Shown here: positions 5,140 to 8,932 of the stretch, in pieces
Numbering within the stretch: position 1 is the stretch's first letter
Layout: each line of letters starts with the position of its first letter
Assembly: GCA_947506075.1 (NCBI GenBank)
Contig: CANNNN010000090.1
Coordinates: forward strand, 1 to 8,932
Reading direction: 5' to 3'
Length of the DNA stretch: 8,932 nucleotides
From: Methylococcaceae bacterium
Lineage (GTDB): Bacteria > Pseudomonadota > Gammaproteobacteria > Methylococcales > Methylomonadaceae
Made by a program: the position numbers and the translations under genes
Notes under the pieces: model-generated
What the model saw: the letters and a program-made list of their open reading frames with translations, nothing else
What the model was told of the DNA's origin: nothing
The model's database searches: none

Positions 5140-6621
5140 ATGGCGCGTACTCTGCTGGTTGTCGATGATCTTTCCGACTGGAACCCTTATTATCCCAGCG
5201 ATCAGGTCATTACCTTTGAAACCTATCTTGCGACCGAGCAGGGTGAGTCCCATCAGCGTGTCCGCATTATCAATCTGTGCAGCAGCTACCGTTACCTTTC
5301 TGACGGTTATTATTGTTCGTTGCTGGCTGAGGCCAGGGGGCATCACGTTATCCCCTCGGTCAAGGTACTAAACGACCTGGGCAAAAAAGAGCTGTATCGG
5401 TTACAACTGGAAGACTTGTCACAGACCTTGGCGCGCGCCTTTAAAAGTGCCGATAGGGAGCAGGAAATAACTCTGATGAGCTATTTTGGCACCACGCCCG
5501 TGCCGGCTTTTCAGGAGCTCGCCCGACTGTTGTTTGAACGCTTTTCCTGTCCGATACTGGAAGTGACACTCTGTTATCGGCAGCAATGGGAAGTCGTTGG
5601 CTTAAAGCCTTTATCGCACCGGCTTCTTGATGATCAAATGCAAACTGCTTTTGCCGATGCGCTGGATAAATTCAGCACTAAAGTTTGGCGTAAGGGTCGC
5701 ACCCGAAAAGCGGCGCGATTCGACCTTGCGATACTGATCAACCCCGAAGAAAAGTTGCCGCCGAGCAACCGTGGCGCACTGAAAAAATTTATTAAAATCG
5801 GCAGGCAACTGGGCATAGAGATCGAGTTAATAACACAGCAGCATTATGTTCGTCTGCCCGAGTTTGACGGCTTGTTTATCCGCGAAACCACCGGTATAGA
5901 TCACCACACCTATCGCTTTGCCAAGAAGGCCGAGGCTGAAGGCCTGGTAGTTATCGACGATCCGACCTCAATGCTGCGCTGCACCAATAAAGTTTATCTT
6001 GCCGATCTGTTTCGCACCCATCATGTACCTACACCAAAGACCTGGCTACTGCATAAAGGCAATGCCGCGCATCTGGACAGAGTGGAGGCGGAAGCCGGGT
6101 TTCCGGTGGTCATAAAAATCCCGGACGGCTCCTTTTCTCGCGGCATCGTTAAAGTACTGGACCGCAAAGAACTGGATTTAAAAGTAGCGGAACTGTTTCA
6201 AAAATCTGCACTACTGCTGGCGCAGGAGTTTCTCTACACTGATTTTGACTGGCGCATCGGCATTTTTAATAACAAGGCCTTGTACGCTTGCCGCTATTAC
6301 ATGGTCAAAAATCACTGGCAGATATACCGCCACGGTGAAAACCGAACCGATAGCGGCAACTTTGCGACCCTGCCCACCTTTGAAGTACCCAAAGCCGTGC
6401 TGGAGGCCGCATTAAAAGCGACCCAGCCGATAGGTACCGGTTTATACGGTGTGGATGTCAAGGAAAAAGACGGTAAAGGTTATGTCATTGAAGTCAACGA
6501 CAACCCTAACATCGACAGCGGCGTCGAAGACAAATATCTGGGTGATGAGCTGTACCGTTTGATCATGACCGAATTACTGCGGCGCATGGAAAATCGCAGT
6601 AAAGGGGTGCTGACGCTGTAG
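5140..6621 (+). CDS. RLAN-domain RimK-like ATP-grasp ligase
   Basis: This 493-residue protein is a predicted ATP-dependent amidoligase, joining a carboxylate to an amine through an acyl phosphate; substrate unknown. Residues 1 to about 180 form the RimK-like ATP-grasp N-terminal (RLAN) region, with LLVVDDLSDW (5-14), RVRIINLCSSYRYLSDGYYC (40-59) and ARGHHVIPS (65-73). A linker rich in basic residues (181-193) leads to an ATP-grasp core: FDGLFIRETTGIDHHTY (242-258), DDPTSMLRCTNKVYLADLF (273-291), the nucleotide lysine in FPVVIKIPDGSFSRGIVKV (321-339, K326), AQEFLYTDFDWRIGIF (361-376), RHGENRTDSGNFA (397-409) and the metal site YGVDV with EVNDNPN (D439, E451, N453). All key ATP-grasp residues are present, so it should be active. 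No signal peptide or membrane helix is seen, so it is probably cytoplasmic. In other genomes such genes are often beside an acetyltransferase or peptidase gene. None lies next to it here. It is transcribed alone, divergent from DUF2797 and convergent with the MFS gene. Confidence 0.9.
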   Translation: MARTLLVVDDLSDWNPYYPSDQVITFETYLATEQGESHQRVRIINLCSSYRYLSDGYYCSLLAEARGHHVIPSVKVLNDLGKKELYRLQLEDLSQTLARAFKSADREQEITLMSYFGTTPVPAFQELARLLFERFSCPILEVTLCYRQQWEVVGLKPLSHRLLDDQMQTAFADALDKFSTKVWRKGRTRKAARFDLAILINPEEKLPPSNRGALKKFIKIGRQLGIEIELITQQHYVRLPEFDGLFIRETTGIDHHTYRFAKKAEAEGLVVIDDPTSMLRCTNKVYLADLFRTHHVPTPKTWLLHKGNAAHLDRVEAEAGFPVVIKIPDGSFSRGIVKVLDRKELDLKVAELFQKSALLLAQEFLYTDFDWRIGIFNNKALYACRYYMVKNHWQIYRHGENRTDSGNFATLPTFEVPKAVLEAALKATQPIGTGLYGVDVKEKDGKGYVIEVNDNPNIDSGVEDKYLGDELYRLIMTELLRRMENRSKGVLTL

Positions 6622-6657
6622 GAACATAATGGCTTGGCAGTTCTAATAACAACTTAG

Positions 6658-6710
6658 CCAGCTAACAAAAAATAATCCACTATTAAACACATAGAAAAAC
6701 CATTAGCTGG
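6658..6710. repeat. 8-base inverted repeat in the convergent gap
   Basis: CCAGCTAA (6658-6665) is the reverse complement of TTAGCTGG (6703-6710), separated by 37 AT-rich bases. It lies between the ends of the rightward ATP-grasp gene (6621) and the leftward MFS gene (6765). Neither strand shows a compact stem followed by a U-run, so I do not call a terminator in this 143-base gap. The loop is long and the pairing may be chance. Confidence 0.3.
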
Positions 6711-6764
6711 ATATTATTTATTGTAAGATACCTTAAACTGTTAGGAGCATGAAAACATCAGCAC

Positions 6765-8333
6765 TTACGGATGAACCCCACTCGCTTTTTCACCGCCTAC
6801 CTTCTTTAGAAACGGCGCAACAACCAGCGATGCGAGGAAAATAACGGCAATAACCTGAAACAGATTATTAAAGGTCATCACTTCCGCTTCCCGCAAGGTT
6901 AGCCTGGTTAATTGCGTTAACGCAGCCAAATCATGATCAGGCAGGTTTCTTTGCGCCATAGCCGCCGTCAATCCGTCAAGCATTTCCTGCGCCTGATAAC
7001 GGGTTGCGGTAACCGATTCACGCAACAATGCGTAATTAGCCTTGGTTAAATAAATCATCTGCGAATTGGCTACCGCAAGGCCGATCGCGCCACCCAGATT
7101 ACGCATCAGATTATAAAGTCCGCTGGCGTTATTGATTTCTTCGACTGGCAAGCGGCCTAAGGTTATCGTGTTGATCGGCAGAAAACACAACATTAAGGCT
7201 GTACCCCGAATAGCCTGCGGCCAGAAAAACTCCCAATAACCGGATTCACTGGTCAAGCTGCCATTCATCCAGGAACCCAGCGCAAACAGGCTAAAGCCCA
7301 GACAGAGCATCCAGCGCAAATCGATTTTTTTCTCCAAGGGTCCTGCGATAAACGCCGAGAGCAATTGAAATATGCCAACGACCATCAAATAATAGCCGAT
7401 TTGCAGGCTGTTCAGGCCTTTGACGCTGGCCAGATAAACAGGCGTCAAATAAATGATCGTATAAAGCCCCACGCCCAGCACAAAACTGTAAATACAGCCT
7501 ATCGCAAAATTGATATTGCGGAACGCGTAAAGATCGATAATCGGATGCGGATTCTTTAATTCCCAGATCAGCATCGCAATGCCGCTGATGACCGCAACCA
7601 GCGTCAACGCGACAATCATAGGATCTTCAAACCACTGTTTGCGTACGCCTTCTTCGAGCACGAACTGCATGCAACCCAAAAATACCGCAATCAGCGCTAT
7701 GCCAACAAAATCTATTTTCTGTAACAGCGTCCAGTCAGGCTTATCAATATCAAGATACCGGTACACCAGCATGCAAACCAGTACGCCGGGAATGATGTTA
7801 ATCAAAAACAGCACTTCCCAATTGTAGGCTTCAGTCAAATACCCGCCCAATACCGGCCCTATAGTCGGCGCCATCGTCACAATCAAACCGAGCACGATGG
7901 TCATGGCCGGTTGCAATCGCGGCGGAAATAAAACGAAGATCACCGTAAAAGTCATCGGAATCATTGCACCGCCTAAAAAACCCTGCAAACAGCGAAAGAC
8001 GATCATCGATGGCAGATTCCAGGCAAACGCACAAAGCAGACTGGCCAAAGTAAAGCCGCCGGCGGATATGACGTATAAATAACGGGTAGAAAAAACCCGG
8101 GCCAGCCAGCCAGACAAGGGGATAACGATCACTTCGGCGATCAGGTAGGACGTTTGCACCCAGGCTATTTCATCCTGCGTGGCGGAAAGGCCGGCCTGGA
8201 TTTTCTGCAGGGAACTCGCGACAATCTGGATGTCCAGCACCGCCATGAATACGCCTACCGCCATACTGAAAAAACCGATCCACTGGCCTGTAGTCAGCGG
8301 TTTTTCTGCTTGCTGCTCAGCTATTTTTGCCAC
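6765..8333 (-). CDS. DHA2 family (EmrB/QacA type) MFS efflux transporter
   Basis: This is an inner-membrane proton-driven exporter with about 14 transmembrane helices, of the kind that works with a HlyD/EmrA adaptor and an outer-membrane channel. With the start used here it has 522 residues. Family features include LDIQIVASSL at the end of helix 1 (33-42, with the conserved acidic D34), AWVQTSYLIAEVIVIPLSGW (57-76), the motif A loop around GWLARVFSTRY (75-85), RCLQGFLGGAMIP (114-126) and the antiporter motif C, GPVLGGYLTEAYNWEVLFLI (159-178). A long hydrophilic loop rich in Arg, Gln and Glu precedes the last helix, as in EmrB relatives. The start is uncertain: I chose GTG at 8333, five bases after the adaptor stop codon. 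A TTG at 8363 would add ten residues and overlap the adaptor gene by 26 bases. Neither has a strong ribosome binding site. The substrate cannot be read from the sequence. Confidence 0.93.
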   Translation of the reverse strand: MAKIAEQQAEKPLTTGQWIGFFSMAVGVFMAVLDIQIVASSLQKIQAGLSATQDEIAWVQTSYLIAEVIVIPLSGWLARVFSTRYLYVISAGGFTLASLLCAFAWNLPSMIVFRCLQGFLGGAMIPMTFTVIFVLFPPRLQPAMTIVLGLIVTMAPTIGPVLGGYLTEAYNWEVLFLINIIPGVLVCMLVYRYLDIDKPDWTLLQKIDFVGIALIAVFLGCMQFVLEEGVRKQWFEDPMIVALTLVAVISGIAMLIWELKNPHPIIDLYAFRNINFAIGCIYSFVLGVGLYTIIYLTPVYLASVKGLNSLQIGYYLMVVGIFQLLSAFIAGPLEKKIDLRWMLCLGFSLFALGSWMNGSLTSESGYWEFFWPQAIRGTALMLCFLPINTITLGRLPVEEINNASGLYNLMRNLGGAIGLAVANSQMIYLTKANYALLRESVTATRYQAQEMLDGLTAAMAQRNLPDHDLAALTQLTRLTLREAEVMTFNNLFQVIAVIFLASLVVAPFLKKVGGEKASGVHP

Positions 8334-8337
8334 GCGC

Positions 8338-8932
8338 TTAATGTACTTTAACTTTGGCTGCAACCGACAAACCCGGCTTCAATAACGAGCTATTTTCAGT
8401 ACTATCCAAGACTATTTTTACCGGCACCCGACGCACAACTTTGGTGAAGTTGCCGGTCGCATTTTCTGCAGGCAGGATACTGAATTCGGAACCGCTGGCC
8501 GGGGAGAAACTAGCTATTTTTCCGGTCAAGGCTAGATCGGGATAAGCGTCCACGTTAAGCATAACAGGCTGCCCTAAACGCATGTGTTCCAGTTGAGTTT
8601 CCTTGAAATTAGCCACCACCCAGATGCTGCTGCTTTGCACCAGAGAAGCCAATGCAACGCCGGGACGAACCAATTGCCCAAGTTGCACGCCCCGATTGCC
8701 GATGATGCCGTCTATCGGCGCCTTTACCCGGGTATGTTCCAGATCAATGTTTGCCAAGTTCACAAGGGCGCGCGCCTTATCCAGCCTAGCCTGGGTCTCG
8801 GTGATTTCAATATCGATAGTAGCTAATTGACCGTGCTCTGCATTTGAGGCAGCCTGGGAACCTTTCAGTTCCGCCGCAGCCTGCTGGGATTCCGATTGAA
8901 CCTTGTCCAGAGCTTGCTGTCCGGCCGACCCC
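8338..8932 (-). CDS. HlyD/EmrA-type membrane fusion (adaptor) protein, C-terminal part (cut by window end)
   Basis: This periplasmic adaptor would link the MFS exporter to a TolC-like outer-membrane channel. The frame is open from the window edge at 8932 to TAA at 8340-8338, giving 197 codons; the N-terminal membrane anchor, first lipoyl half and most of the hairpin lie outside. Visible residues 1 to about 64 are an alpha-helical hairpin arm rich in Gln, Ala and Glu (SESQQAAAELKGSQAAS, ITETQARLDKARALVNLA). The second lipoyl half follows, TRVKAPIDGIIGNRGVQLGQ with LVRPGVALASLV (67-98). A beta-barrel domain starts at SSIWVVANFKETQL, where VVANFKE is typical of EmrA-like proteins, and the protein ends SLLKPGLSVAAKVKVH. 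An in-frame GTG at 8763 lies inside the helix-to-lipoyl transition and is not a real start. The gene is upstream of and nearly touching the MFS gene, so the two are one operon, in adaptor-then-pump order as in emrAB. Confidence 0.93.
   Translation of the reverse strand, partial: GSAGQQALDKVQSESQQAAAELKGSQAASNAEHGQLATIDIEITETQARLDKARALVNLANIDLEHTRVKAPIDGIIGNRGVQLGQLVRPGVALASLVQSSSIWVVANFKETQLEHMRLGQPVMLNVDAYPDLALTGKIASFSPASGSEFSILPAENATGNFTKVVRRVPVKIVLDSTENSSLLKPGLSVAAKVKVH

Noticed and set aside
5044..5346. Leftward 100-codon frame across the start of the ATP-grasp gene
   Set aside because: It is antisense to the conserved RLAN N-terminus, and there is no recognisable domain.
4068..6621. A two-gene defence or modification system formed by DUF2797 and the ATP-grasp ligase
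   Set aside because: The genes are divergent, are beside housekeeping genes, and no toxin, nuclease or mobile-element signs surround them. A shared function cannot be supported from this window alone.
6622..6764. Intrinsic terminator between the convergent ATP-grasp and MFS genes
   Set aside because: Only scattered short pairings were found (TGGCT with AGCCA, CCAGCTAA with TTAGCTGG), with long loops and no adjacent U-run on either strand.
6749..6844. Rightward 31-codon frame starting after AGGAGC at the end of the MFS gene
   Set aside because: The AGGAG is only one base from the ATG, too close to work well, and most of the frame is antisense to the MFS C-terminus. Nothing else supports it.

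Overview
The window looks like ordinary chromosome from a gammaproteobacterium. The protein sequences and gene content would fit a methanotroph-like member of the Methylococcales, but that placement is an impression from protein character and I could not search it. There are seven protein genes, five complete and two cut by the window edges. I see no tRNA, rRNA, CRISPR array, transposase or phage gene.

Layout from left to right. Positions 1-439 hold the N-terminal 146 codons of a leftward carbon-starvation transporter gene (cstA). Positions 440-588 hold its short leader, a possible remnant of a REP-like repeat, and a strong intrinsic terminator. Positions 589-3885 hold a leftward branched-chain amino acid operon in the order ilvI, ilvH, ilvC: acetohydroxyacid synthase large subunit, small subunit, then ketol-acid reductoisomerase. 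ilvI and ilvH overlap in a TAATG junction, ilvC follows 46 bases later, and the operon ends at the terminator at 533-564. Positions 3886-4067 are the ilvI leader, which has two hairpins and a possible small leader peptide. Positions 4068-4898 hold a leftward DUF2797 gene with a cysteine-rich, probably zinc-binding N-terminal half.

A 241-base divergent intergenic region with a perfect 16-base inverted repeat separates that gene from a rightward gene (5140-6621). This one encodes an RLAN/RimK-like ATP-grasp ligase, predicted to form amide or peptide bonds on an unknown substrate. After a 143-base convergent gap comes a leftward efflux pair: an HlyD/EmrA-type membrane fusion protein (8338-8932, N-terminus outside the window) followed by a DHA2/EmrB-type 14-helix MFS transporter (6765-8333).

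IlvI, IlvH and IlvC carry out the first two common steps of valine, leucine and isoleucine synthesis: condensation of pyruvate with pyruvate or 2-oxobutyrate under feedback control through the small subunit, then isomeroreduction with NADPH. The HlyD and MFS proteins would form the inner-membrane and periplasmic parts of a tripartite drug or metabolite exporter. The least understood parts are the ATP-grasp ligase, the DUF2797 protein and the inverted repeat between them. I found no convincing evidence of a wholly new multi-gene system.
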